From Cannabis sativa (Eukaryota > Streptophyta > Magnoliopsida > Rosales > Cannabaceae), in NCBI RefSeq assembly GCF_029168945.1, contig NC_083607.1:30117257-30181256 (forward strand): a stretch of DNA of 64,000 nucleotides. Direction: 5' to 3'. This document shows positions 34,177 through 45,236 of this stretch, piece after piece; positions within the stretch are counted from its first letter, which is position 1; every line of letters begins with the position of its first letter. A model generated the notes under the pieces. The model worked only from the letters and a program-made list of their open reading frames with translations. It had not been told where the DNA came from and searched no databases. The position numbers and the translations under genes are program-made.

Positions 34177-35481
34177 TGTTGGGTTTTATGCCCTAAATAA
34201 AACTCATTTCAATATAATCAGATTTACTTATTAATATAGATCAGAAATAACATTTAATGTTGCATGGTTCACATGATTTATTTCATGATTATATGTACAT
34301 AATGTATAAATTCATCTGAAACCCTTTTCACATACTTGATCCTGTTTATTGTGCCGTCAACACATTGGAAAGTAAACATGACTATGTGAATAAAGTTTCC
34401 TAGATTTATCAGACATAGGGTTTTACTGATATGATAATCTACAACAAGAGTTTACTTGCATTTGGAGAAATGCTATGTTCTTTCCAAAGCATTGGTTAAA
34501 GTAAAGCTCAGGTTGGATGCATGGAGTATGCATCGGAAGGGACCGATATTGAACTTTGACTTAGATTTATTAAACTCACCGTAATATCTATTCAAGTCAA
34601 TATCGCCTAGTTGATCCTAGATCAAATGATCTTAATCCTGATATGATTAGGCTAAATCTCGAGAGGCTATTTGTGAAATTTTCACTAAGTAAGGGCAAAA
34701 TTGTAAAGAAAGAGTTTATAGGGGCATATTTGTTAATTATGATACTTTGTATGGTTCAATTAATAAATATGATAAATGACAATATTATTTAATAATTATT
34801 TATAGTTATTAAATAGTTAGAATTGGCATTTAAATGGTTGAATTAGAAAATTGGCGTTTTTGAGAAAATCAGATGCAGAAAAGGTAAAACTGCAAAATTG
34901 CAAAAAGTGAGGCCCAAATCAACTAGTATAGGGCCAGCCACTTTTGTAGAAAATTTAAACTGATATTTTTATTATTTTAATGCCAAATAATTCAAACCTA
35001 ACCCTAGTGGAATGCTATAAATAGATAGTGAAGGCTTCAGGAAATTTACACTTAAATTTCTACACTTCTGATTCAGAAAAAACTGAGCCTTCTCTCTCCC
35101 TATCTTTGGCTGACCCTTCTCTTTCTCCTTCCCTCTTCAATTTCGAAAATCTTAGTGTGAGAGTAGTGCCCACACACAGCAAGTGATACCTCAATCATAG
35201 TGAGGAAGATCGTGAAGAAAGACTTTCAGCAAGAAGGAGTTTCAGCATCAAAGATTCAGAGAAAGAGATCCAGGTTCAGATATTGATAATGCTCTGCTAC
35301 AGAAAGGAATCAAAGGCTAGATATCTGAACAGAAGGAGTCATTATGTTCCGCTGCACCCAATGTAAGGTTTCCTAAAATTTATATGTGTTTATTTCGTCG
35401 TTTTAGAAAGTTTATATTTAGGGTGTTAATAAACATATTTGTGAGTAGATCTAAGATCCTGGTATAAAATAATTTCCAACA
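34177..35481 (+). repeat. Copia-D 3' LTR
   Basis: 1305 bp, TGTTGGGTTTTATG to AATTTCCAACA, about 98.5% identical to the 5' LTR with one 2-bp indel. It is followed by TTAAC (35482-35486). Confidence 0.95.
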
Positions 35482-37302
35482 TTAACATCCTAAATATGAA
35501 TTTATAAAAAAATGAAATTTAATCACATATAAAGTTTGATTAGTTTTACATTGATTGCAGTTGAATATAATGACTCCTCCCACTCAAATCTCTAACCCTT
35601 GTTCCTTTCTGTCGTAGAGTATTATCAAGATCTGAGCCTGATTCTCCTTCAGTTGTTTAGATTCTTCACAGTCTTACACACTATGATTGAGTACTAGACT
35701 TGCTATGGGTGGGCATGCACTCAATGCTCGAAATTTTTTGTGAAGAACACTCTAAGAATTCGAAAATTAGAAGAAAGAAGAGGAAGAAGTCTTAAGAACT
35801 CTCTAGTTATCTGACAAGTTGTAAAATAGGTTAAGAGTCATTAGTTGGATTATGAGACTATCCTATTCTTTTTATACTAATTCACTTAGGGTTAGGATTG
35901 AATTATACGGAATAGAAAATGATAAAATAATAGAAAAAAGGACTTAGTAGCCGGCCAAGTATGTGGGCCCACTAATTCTATTTTTGCCATTTTTTAAACC
36001 ATTTATCTATTATTCCACAAATACCATATTTCCAAATTTAATCCTATAAATGCCAAAACTATTTATTTAATAATTATAATTAATTATCAAATAAAATTAT
36101 CATTTATATTATTTATTCACTAGACTCCACAAAGTCTCTTAATTAACAAATAAACCCTAAAATCCCTATTCTTCACAAGTAAGCCATAACTTAGTGAAAA
36201 TTCATAAATAAGACATAGTCTAATTTTAGAATTATAATTGATTAATCTAAATCAATCAACTCAGTCTTACAAGCAGTATTGTCTCAACTAGTATGGGGAC
36301 CATGAGCCTATATAACCAAGCTTTCAATTAGGAGATCTAGAATTTACCAAGTAAATTCTGTAACTTATTAATTCCTCCTTGCACCACTATAGATTTGGAA
36401 TTGAACTCTTAATTATATAGAGGGCTCTATATGTTCCACGATATAGATAGGCTATGATTTATTCATTATTATAATCTCAATAATCAATGATCCTCTATAG
36501 ATGATCTACATTGAGTAGGGTTACACCCTTCAATGTATTTTATCCTTAAAACACTTAGTTACTTATAAATGATATTTCAGTGAACTAATATAATCACTGA
36601 AATGAGTACTCAACCATTTATCTCTATTAAGCCAAGCTCGAAGGAAATCATTGTTTCACTTCTATGTCCTAATAGAAGCTGTAGATTCTGTATCTATGAT
36701 TTGTGCTGCCAATGAGTTGAACTACCATGTCCTTAATCTATATGTCACAAGAAGATCCATTGGTCAACTTTAACAAACAGATTGAAGAGCATTAATAATA
36801 CTACTGAACTAGAACCTAACCATCTCAGGATTGAGATCATTTGATCTAAGATCAACTAGGTGATATTGAATTGAATAGATATAACGGTAAGTTTATTATA
36901 TCTTATCCAAGTTCAATATCGGTCCCTTCTGATGCATACTCCATACATCCAATCCAAGCTTACTTTAACCAATTTCCTGGAAAGGAGATAACACTTATCC
37001 AAGGTGTAAGTAAACTACTTTGTAGATTATCCTATTAGTTAAACCCTATGTACTGATAATTCATAGGAGTATATTTAATCACACAATCTTGATCACTTTC
37101 TACTGTGTTGACAACACAATAAACAAGAATATTAATGTGCTAAGGATTTGGATGAATTTATAAATCAAATAAATAAATAAATGATCATATGAACTAAATA
37201 ACACATTAAATAAGTAGTGAAGATAAATCTGTTTCTTTATTGATAAATGAATATAAAAGATTACATTGAAATAAAGTTTTATTTAGGGTACAAAGCCCAA
37301 CA
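35482..37302 (-). repeat. Copia-C 3' LTR, remainder
   Basis: This begins with the duplicated TTAAC and continues ATCCTAAATATG, as expected from the Copia-B LTR, ending GTACAAAGCCCAACA. Together with 25385-25438 it gives an LTR of about 1870 bp. The next bases on the minus strand are GTGCAAGTGGGAGTT, the polypurine tract (37303-37317). Confidence 0.9.
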
Positions 37303-37360
37303 AACTCCCACTTGCACTAACATAAAACAATGAGTACATCTCAATTAATCCTAGATTCAG

Positions 37361-37750
37361 TCAGTTCTTTTTAAATGTAGTTACAGTCAAATTTTTGGTG
37401 AATGGATCAGCTAAGTTGTCTTCAGTATCAAATTTCTCCACCAATACATCCCCTCTTGCCACATATTCCCTGATGATGTGGTATTTCCTCCCAATGTGTT
37501 TGCTTCTCTTGTGGTTTCCAGGCTCTTTACTGTTTGTTATAGCACCAGTGTTATCACAAAGTAAAACCAATGATTTTTCCATTCCAGGTACAACACCAAG
37601 TCCTGAGAAAAACTTTCTTAGCTACACTAGTTCCTTAGCAGCCTCAGTGGCAGCTATGTACTCGACCTCCATGGTAGAGTCTGATGTTGCGATTTGTTTA
37701 ACACTTCTCCAAACAACTGCTCCACCCCAAGAGTAAATACCATCCCAGAT
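37361..37750 (-). pseudogene. Copia-C RNase H
   Basis: The copia RNase H end is readable: DSTMEVEYIAATEAAKELV with the catalytic Glu, then LVLLCDNTGAITNSKEP (DN motif) and the HIGRKYHIIREYV helix, ending KFDTEDNLADPFTKNL. A stop interrupts the frame near 37622. It lies directly before the polypurine tract, as in all copia elements. Confidence 0.88.
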
Positions 37751-38900
37751 GTAGACTTCTTGTCATCTAGACAAGCTTGGTAATCTGAGTGGGTATAGCC
37801 TACGGGATTTAAAACACCACCTTTGTAGACTAACACATAATGCCTTGTACTTTTCAAATATTTCAGAATATGCTTAACTGCAGTCCAATGTTCCTCTCCT
37901 GAGTTTGTTTGATAGCTATTCACAATTCCTACTGTATAACAAATTTTTGGTCTAGTGCACAACATATCATACATTAGACTTCCAACTGCTGAAGCATAAG
38001 GAACCCTTCTCACGTCCTCTATCTTTTGGGGATCAGTGGGACACTGTTCCTTAGATTGACGGATACCAAGCCTAGAAGGCCTAATTGCCCCTCTAGTGTT
38101 AGTCATTGAGAATCTCTCTAGCACCTTATCAATGTAAGCTGATTGTGAGAGAGCAAGTGCTTTGTTCTTCCAGTTTCTAATTGCCCCTCTAGTGTTAGTC
38201 ATTGAGAATCTCTCTAGCACCTTATCAATGTAAGCTACTTGTGAGAGAGCAAGTTCTTTGTTCTTCCAGTTTCTGATGATTTGAATACCAAGAACATAAG
38301 CAGCTTCACCCAAATCTTTCATTTTGAATTGATTGTTAAGCCATTCCTTAATGTTAGTCATTTTCTTGATATTGTTACCAATAATCAAAATGTCATCAAC
38401 ATAAAGGTTCAGGAATACTACCACTTGATTATCCTTGTGTTGGTAAGCACAAGGTTCATCTTTATTTTGGTGAAAGTGGTAGGTTTTGATTATTTCTTCA
38501 AACCTTTTACTCTAAGTGCGAGAAGCTTGCTTAAGTCCATAAATGGACCTATTAAGTTTACAAGCTTTCTCGTCCTGCCCTGGAAGCTTATAACCTTCTG
38601 GTTGCTCCATATAAATAGTTTTTTCAAGAATTTTGTTAAGGAAAGTTGTCTTGACATCCAATTGCCAAATTTCGTAATCAAAAGTGGCAACTATGGAGAA
38701 AAGTATCTGATGGATTTGAGCATGGCAACCGAACTAAAAGTATCCTCATAGTCCACTCTTTGGGTATAACCTTTTGCGACAAGTCTAGCTTTAAAAAGTT
38801 TCGACTTCTTCATTAGCACCTCTTTTCTTCTTGTTGACCCATTTACACCCAATTGGATGATAATCATCAGGTGCATCTACATATTTCCAGACTTTGTTCT
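37751..38900 (-). pseudogene. Copia-C reverse transcriptase
   Basis: The 37654-38424 frame carries the catalytic LYVDDILIIGN box and the thumb region down to the connection with RNase H (NPVGYTHSDYQACLDDKKS). The 38490-38876 frames carry the entry part (KARLVAKGYTQRVDYEDTFS) and a SFQGRTRKLVNL-like fragment. Frameshifts separate them. An in-frame 96-bp duplication lies just after the YVDD box. The enzyme would be defective. Confidence 0.87.
38081..38272. repeat. In-frame 96-bp tandem duplication in the Copia-C RT
   Basis: Units 38081-38176 and 38177-38272 are nearly identical and encode 32 residues twice (..ALSQSAYIDKVLERFSM..). The frame is preserved. Confidence 0.93.
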
Positions 38901-38929
38901 TTTTCATGGAATCTATTTTTGAATCCATG

Positions 38930-39705
38930 CCGGCTGACCATTGTTTCTATTTTGGACTTGCCATTGTCTGTTTATTGGTTAATGGATCATCATCAATACC
39001 TTCACCAACGACCATATTGATTTCACCATCCAAGCCATAATGAGCGGGTTGAGGAGCTGTGACCTTCTGAATAGGAACATTAGTGGTAGATTTCTCATTT
39101 GTATCAATTTGCATCGCTTCAACAAAAGGAGTGGGATTATCCTCTACTTTGGTAGAAGAGGATGGAAAATTACTTGGAGTTATTTTTGAAAGCATTTCCT
39201 CTAACACTACTTTACTTTGCGGCTTGAATTTCTTTATATAGTCTTCTTCAAGGAATGTGACATTTGTAGAAACAAACACTTTATTATACTTGTGACTATA
39301 AAATAGTCCACCCTAGTCTCCTTAGAATTTCCACAAACATGCAAACTTTAGTTTGCGCTTCTAGTTTACCTTCTTTCTTTCTTAAAACATGAGTAGGGCA
39401 CCCCTAGATTCTATAATAATGTAAACTAGGTATACGACCATTCCATAGTTCTATAGGTGTCTTAGGGACTGATTTAGATTGAGCAACATTTAGAATGTCA
39501 TTGGCCATCTAAATAACATATCCCCAAAATGACGTTGTTAGAGTTGAATAGCTCAGCATAGACCTAACCATTTCTAAAAGTGTGCGATTTCTTCTCTCTG
39601 CAACTTTGTTTTGCTGTGGAGTGCTAGGGGCAGTATATTGTGATTCAATTCCAAGATCAATTAAATGATCTTTGAAATGAATATCCATATACTCTCCACC
39701 CCTAT
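38930..39705 (-). pseudogene. Copia-C integrase C-terminal part and linker
   Basis: Around 39570-39705 the minus strand encodes, with frameshifts, the VEYMDIHFKDHL...TPQQNKVAERRNRTL-type block holding the integrase Glu. Then come the SFWGYV-like and GCPTHVLR-like blocks. The 38947-39279 frame is the acidic, low-complexity linker before RT. The integrase core is cut at 39706 by Tat-C. Confidence 0.75.
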
Positions 39706-40691
39706 TATTTACTGAGTTTTATTGGCAGCTAAATAATATTAGAGATTAAGAAAGTAATGAAGGTATAAATAATGAAATATCAAACAAGAGATTTTTACGT
39801 GGTTCAGGCTTTAATTATCCTTAGTCCATGAGTCCATTTTATTAGGCTCTTTGTTCGGTGATTATGCATTCAAATACAAAAGAGATGGACTTGACTCAAC
39901 CCTACTGTGTTCCTCTTGAAAAAGAAGAAGCTTAGTAGGAATATTCCAGAGTTGATAATATGGTTACAGTAACGTGTTTACAGAGAATACCTCTTCGGTT
40001 CTGAGGTTAAAAGCTGAAGGAAATGAGAAGAACTCAAGGGTCAGAATTGAATTCCTCGCCTTGTGTGCCTTCAGGTGTATTTATAGGCCGATCCCTTTGC
40101 ATGGGCCATCTTCGGTGGATCTTCACAAGGGTGAACCCTCACCGTTGGATTGGTAGGTGGCATATTTTCCACTTGGCCTTTACCGATGTTAGATTGTACT
40201 GGCTATACTGGCAGTGCTTTGGACGCGTGTCACTCTAGGGCCATTCTCATTTGGATTACCTTGGTCCCTAGTTATTGGATCGTATTGCACAATACATAAG
40301 GACACGCATGCTTTGCATGGTAGTGTGGCGTGGGGGACAACTTCTGACATCGTACCAAAAATAGCTCTAGCATTGGGTCTGTAGCCTATCACTCTTAGGC
40401 AGAGCCTCCGTGGGTTAAAGGTGTATCCCAGGCCAACATTCCTTAGTCAAAGATCCATGTTCCTTGTGGGAGCGTAGGTTCCCGACTTCTAGAGTCGAGT
40501 GAGTCTCTAGCTCATGGGCATCTTCCATGGGGCTCGCATTTGGTAAGACATCCCATGCAGAAATCTGTTCAGCGATATTAGGGCTCTTACTTTCCCAGAC
40601 CACGGAATGAGGCACTGGGGCAGCCTTAACGATTTCTTGACTTTTTCTTGATTAATTTGCACATGTTATGGTGGCCAAAATGTGGATAACA
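39706..40691 (-). repeat. Tat-C 3' LTR
   Basis: The left end is TATTTACTGAG (compare TGTTTACTGAG in Tat-D at 58964) and the right end is GATAACA. It shares TTTTTACGTGGTTCAGGC and the TTAATTATCCTTAGTCCA block with Tat-D and with the palindrome. Length about 986 bp. Confidence 0.75.
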
Positions 40692-40705
40692 TTTACCTCC
40701 CAATC
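40692..40705 (-). other. Tat-C polypurine tract
   Basis: The minus strand reads GATTGGGAGGTAAA immediately before the LTR start TGTTATCC; the same layout is seen in Tat-A and Tat-D. Confidence 0.7.
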
Positions 40706-40715
40706 TTCCAGGACA

Positions 40716-40720
40716 TGCCA
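40716..40720. other. Solo LTR target-site duplication, left
   Basis: TGCCA, repeated at 42732-42736. Confidence 0.92.
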
Positions 40721-42731
40721 TGTAAAGACCTCTTAACTTTAATTTGGAAATTAACAGATAATTAGGGTTTAATTATGAAACTTGCATATTAGTTATGAAT
40801 TATCTTTTCATGGAGATTTATTTGAATTCAAAATGCATTTTATATGTCATATATAGAATTTTATATTTTTGCATGTTTTGTGCCCGACAATATTGGAACG
40901 TAGCGTTTGGCTATTAGAATCACATCTTAGTATTTTTAGTATAGCGGGGCAATATAGTTAGACATTGAGAATGTCGGGAATAGTCAGGATTTCAGAATTG
41001 ACCAAAATACCCCTAAGTGATTTTATGACCTTTTAGTTATGGGAAGGGAAAAATGGTCATTTTTCTTAAATGACTTTTTGTCTTTTAGTGGTTTGTAGTT
41101 AAGTTTAATATTTTGTATTTATTTTACATTAGGTTGATATTACTTAAAATAAACCTTTTTATTTTATTCATTTTACAAAAATTAGAAAATTCTTGAAAAG
41201 GAAGAAACTCTCTCTCTTTCAAACTCTCTCTCTCTCTCTCTCTCTCTCTTGAAATCCCTAGGAAACTAGGATTTGGTGTTCTTCATCAATTCAAGTATTT
41301 TACAGCAAGGTTTAAGTGATCTCAAGCTCTAGGACAGTTCTTAGCATCATCCTCTTTAGTTTTCTTAAACTTTAAGTAAGAAATTTTGCATGGAGTTGAG
41401 TGCTTAAGTTCTATAGTTGTTGCTATTGTTTGAATTGTGTTTCTAAGGTTTAATTATGGTTAGAAATGTTGATTTGTGCTGGTTTTTTGCGCTGTTATTA
41501 GGTTTGAGCAAGCTTTGAGTTTTAGAACTCAAGCTTGGCTCTTTAATGGTGGATTTTGTTTCTGTGCATGTTGTAGTGTTTTGTTGCCTTGAATATGTTC
41601 TTTATGGTTTAAATAACAGGTCTAGAAGGTTTGGTTTGATTTGGGGTTGATTTGAGTGAGTTGGGAATTTTTCAAAATTTTCCTGCACTGAACCGGTCGC
41701 CGGTTTAGTGGGACATGTAGGAACCGGAATTCTAGTTGGTCCCCAGGAAACCCCACAGTACCAGATTTCCAGTTGGGGAACCGGTCTACTAGTTGGGGCA
41801 GTTTTAGGAACCCTAGTTTTTCCTGTTTTTGCAATATTTAGGGTATTGCCCTATTATTTGTCGATAGGGAAACTTTTAGTATCAAGTTTAAGTCCCCAAA
41901 AAGTGATTTAGCATGTCACTCACCAGTTTTACGAATAATGTGATTTAGGGGCCTATAATTCGCCGAGCAGCAGTTCCACTCAGGTTGGCCGGCACACCTG
42001 AATTCGGTAAGGAGGTAAGATTAGTATAATGTTATGTATATGTATTTACATGTTTAGCATACATGTTGTTTATGCTTGTTAGAGTACACTGATAGCAGTA
42101 ATAGTATACATAGAATTGTATTGATTACTGATAAATGTATGTTGGCTGAAATACTAATCGATGATGTCACATCAATATGGCTAGAGTATGACTGGCATAT
42201 TGAGTATAGGCAGACATTACGGTCGATAGTATTGTCGTATGAACGTTCTAGACTCAGTACCGTGTGGGACACGGGCATAGGGTTACAGTTGGGTGTATGG
42301 GCGCCTGATTATAACTCGAGATATTATTATGTTTTATGTTATGCTTTTCTTACTGAGTTTGTTGACTCACATTTGTTATTTCCATGTGTAGGTAAGGGCA
42401 AGGCTAAGGCTGAGCAGCAGTGAGAGCAAGCAGATGGAGGTTGTACATGACGGGGCAGTTAGGCCTGGAGCGTACGATCTTTGGGACATCAGGGCTTTTT
42501 TTGTATAGTCGCTAGGCGACAAACTTTTGTATATGTATAGTTAAACTTTTGTAAATATTTTTTATTTGTAAACTGGATCCCAGAATTTAATATGTATGTC
42601 ACTTTATGTTTTTAATTAAATAAGCAAAATTTTAATTAATCACGATTTTCGATAACCTCATTGATTAGCAACGAGCTGCACAGTAAGTTTAAAAATCACG
42701 CTAACATGCCTAAAATAGTTAGGGTGTTACA
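40721..42731 (+). repeat. Solo LTR, chromovirus (Tekay/Del-like) type
   Basis: A 2011-bp unit runs from TGTAAAGACC to TAGGGTGTTACA, flanked by TGCCA on both sides with no internal region, so it is a product of LTR-LTR recombination. Both ends resemble the minus-strand ends of the Tekay-A LTR (TGTAATACCCTA ... TTTAGGGCGTTACA), which gives plus orientation. Inside are a CT microsatellite (41225-41250), a cluster of AACCGG words (41690-41800) and GGTAAGGGCAAGGCTAAGGC near the 3' end. The short frames in it are not genes. Confidence 0.9.
41225..41250. repeat. (CT)n microsatellite in the solo LTR
   Basis: An uninterrupted CT run of about 26 bp, preceded by a shorter one at 41208-41217. Confidence 0.9.
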
Positions 42732-42736
42732 TGCCA
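42732..42736. other. Solo LTR target-site duplication, right
   Basis: TGCCA, identical to 40716-40720. Confidence 0.92.
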
Positions 42737-42888
42737 TAGTCCAGAGCTTGCAGTATCTTCTTCTATGAGATCTTTTGCGCATGTGGATTTTTTGACAAGC
42801 CTTTTAATACTGTACGTCAGCAGCCATCAAACTGAAGCGTCATTGTGTGGGAGGCATGATTTCTCCCGCTTTCATGTCAGAGTTTTAA

Positions 42889-43981
42889 ATGCTCACTTCT
42901 AGACTCTTTCACGCGTGCTGGGTGCGTGTCTTTTGGGAACTCAAAACGGCAGCGATTGGACATGCGCAATTTTTCCTTCGAGCATTTTCTACGATGCATG
43001 AAATGATGGGAGCCATCTGTTGGGAAGTGAGGTATCCTTTTAACTTCTCACATCCAATCATCGGACATCTCTTGGGGCGAACCGAAGCGTCTGCTTTGTG
43101 TGAAATGTGCCCCTTATAGTCATCCCGTAAATACTTACAATAGTCAATCCATTTTTCACTCTTCTTTCCCTCTCCTCCACAAAAGAGTCTACTTCCATCA
43201 GTATGGAGGGATTTAGCGCATGGAGCTGGTCCCATATTTCCAATGGTTGCAAAAATTGGGATTTCCCCTTTCCAGCTAATCCCTTCATCGTATAGACTTC
43301 TAGCTAGATGGTATTTGTTCTGCAAGATGAAAAATCTAGAAGTACCCTCTCCAAAAGAGGTCTTTACTTCTATAGCATGAATGCTAATCCCATGAGGAGG
43401 AATAAAAAGAAGTTGGGGTTCTTTAGGCTGGAAAAGCATCTAAATTATTCTAGCCCCGTCAGCCACACAGACCGTACCCCGACCTGCCCGAGTACTGGTT
43501 CTTCTCCTCCAGTCCCTACAAAAATGGTGCCTTCTCTTTGCCTAGACTTTCATCTTCCAAATACTACTATCATTTAACTTGAATCTTGCTCTTTCTATTG
43601 TTTTTTTGTTATTATTTGTAAAAACCTGCTAATGTATGTGATATTTGCCAAAACATCCTCCTAAAGCGCTAAGAGCGTGGAGATAGCCAAGAAGGAAGCT
43701 CAGTACACGGCTATATCTGAGGAGCAGCTAAAGGTTGGGGACTTAGTGAGAAATGAGCTTCTCCGTAGGTTTGGCTTAATCACAAAATTTCAAAGTGTTG
43801 ATACTATCAACGTCTGAGGGCAACGCCAGCCTCTTAAGGAGGTGAAGGAAGCCATTGCAATAGATCTGGCTATCATCCTTACTGAGGTGGCTAAAAATGA
43901 GAGGCTCCTGGATCCTAACTAGTTGGCATGTTACCAAGACCCTTTGTCTGCGGAAGAGCAGATCTCAAAGATGTTTGCTGC
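42889..43981 (+). pseudogene. Tat-C antisense ORF, first part
   Basis: Plus-strand frames resume in pieces. 42889-43119 contains EVRYPFNFSHPIIGHLLGRT. A middle part near 43270-43440 reads SYRLLARWYLFCKMKNLEVP. A hydrophilic helical part at 43680-43981 (KEAQYTAISEEQLKVGDLV, then LLRRFGLITKFQ and EEQISKMFAA) is broken by two stops. It resembles the plant-mobile-domain/coiled-coil type of extra ORF in Tat elements, but I cannot assign a biochemical role. A frame on the other strand (42909-43439) overlaps it and I regard that as a shadow. Confidence 0.5.
43977..43981. other. Athila-A target-site duplication, left
   Basis: GCTGC, repeated at 54163-54167. Confidence 0.93.
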
Positions 43982-45223
43982 TGTCACGAAAATTATTAAT
44001 TACTACGCAAGTGCACGCAATCAAGTAGTATACTCACGCAAGTGAGGTCGAACCACAGAATTTGATTAATCACTACTAAACTATACTTATGATTCTATTT
44101 GGCAAATCAAAAGTATTTATGATTCAAAAAGAATGAACGTAATTCAGAAAACTTAAATAACACAGTTGAAAGATGAGCAAGATGAGATAATAGGGAGGAG
44201 AATCTTGTTGTCTGTTTACCTAACTGTTAATGCCTAATTGCTATCCTTTTCTTGAAGTGAATGACAGATTATAAATTAACCTATCTCTTTTTCAGATCTT
44301 ATAGGTTCTAAATCAAATGTTCTCTAATTAATCTCTTAATTAAACTAACATGAAATCAGCATTAAGCAATAATCTACTTGTCACATAAGTCATGTGAATA
44401 CTCTCGTTTCACATAGAACATCGATTATCCAATTTTAGCATTCTCAATTCTCACTTTTTAGATTTCGAATTGAGATCATAGAACATGCACAAGGTTATCA
44501 ATCTTAAACATGAAATTAAGCACAAATAAAGATAATTTCACAAACAAGAAAGGAGGAATGGCAACTATGCATTAACTAGGCAAAAACATTAAACAACATT
44601 CATCATCCTCCCTAAATGGGAAATTTAGTTCAGAAATAAATCCATAACAATTCCTATGACAATATTTAGCATAAATAAATTAAAGAGGAATAGAGAAAGA
44701 AATTGTTGGTTGATGAATTCTGGATCTTCACTTTGAATTACTCTGCTCTTCCTGCCGCTCTCTACTGTGTTTTAGGTCTCCAAATCGCTTCCCCTGACTT
44801 CCAATCGCAGTTTTCTATTTATATGTGATTTTTAAGGTTCGTAGGACAATTTTACCATTGGGCCGTACGGGATCTCGCCGCGGCCTAGTTGTGGCTCTTG
44901 GCCGCCAGATAGACGTCTAAAAATACGTCTCTGTAATTTCTATATGGCCGCGGCGAGGGTGTATCTCGCCGCGGCGACTGGAGCTTCAAATGCAGGGGCT
45001 TCTGCCTTCATGCTCTAGCCGCGACCACACTAATCTAGCCGCAGCCAGAATTGCATCACGCCTCAAATTGGTGTTTTTCTTGGCTCGGCTCGTCTTTTAC
45101 TAGACTTTTGCATCCCGAGACCTCTATTATTCCTAAGAACCTGAAAACATAAAAAACAAGCGTAATTCCGTCCAAAAACAGTGAAAAGCGAACATAAAAT
45201 CGATCTAAAATATAGGCCTAACA
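43982..45223 (-). repeat. Athila-A 3' LTR
   Basis: The plus-strand view runs from TGTCACGAAAATTATTAATT to TAGGCCTAACA, 1242 bp. It contains three units of the 70-bp GC-rich repeat (about 44871-45045) and pairs with 52918-54162. Confidence 0.95.
44871..45045. repeat. 70-bp GC-rich tandem repeat, LTR copy (three units)
   Basis: Each unit holds two GCCGCGG-like cores about 20 bases apart. First cores start at about 44877, 44947 and 45018, a spacing of 70 and 71. The right LTR has the same units at about 53805, 53875 and 53946. Confidence 0.88.
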
Positions 45224-45236
45224 AATTCCCCCAAAC
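45224..45236 (-). other. Athila-A polypurine tract
   Basis: The minus strand reads CAGTTTGGGGGAATT right before TGTTAGG. Confidence 0.85.

Larger units (their letters stand above)
25439..35481 (+). mobile_element. Copia-D: gag-less, pol-decayed copia element (LARD-like)
   Basis: LTRs of 1303 and 1305 bp flank the interior in plus orientation, with a perfect TTAAC duplication (25434-25438 and 35482-35486). By eye about 20 substitutions separate the LTRs (roughly 1.5%). The interior has the same leader as Copia-B but no gag frame. It is followed by a heavily decayed pol in which pre-integrase, RT and RNase H fragments are just readable. The element moved fairly recently although it can encode nothing, so it was mobilised in trans. 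Confidence 0.9.
25385..39705 (-). mobile_element. Copia-C: Ty1/copia element, 3' half, interrupted by Copia-D
   Basis: The 3' LTR (split by Copia-D) is followed on the minus strand by the polypurine tract, RNase H, RT and the end of integrase in copia order. The element is cut at 39706 by Tat-C, and its gag and 5' LTR are not found in the window. Its LTR ends (TGTTGG / GCCCAACA) and internal LTR blocks are related to Copia-B, so it is another family of the same lineage, but one that still encodes recognisable pol. Confidence 0.85.

Noticed and set aside
41200..41260. A CT-rich leader in the solo LTR as a host gene promoter.
   Set aside because: No host coding region follows; the segment is inside an LTR bounded by a target duplication.
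42909..43439. A 176-codon minus-strand frame in the Tat-C 3' interior.
   Set aside because: It overlaps plus-strand frames that continue across breaks with the antisense ORF; no domain is recognised on the minus strand.
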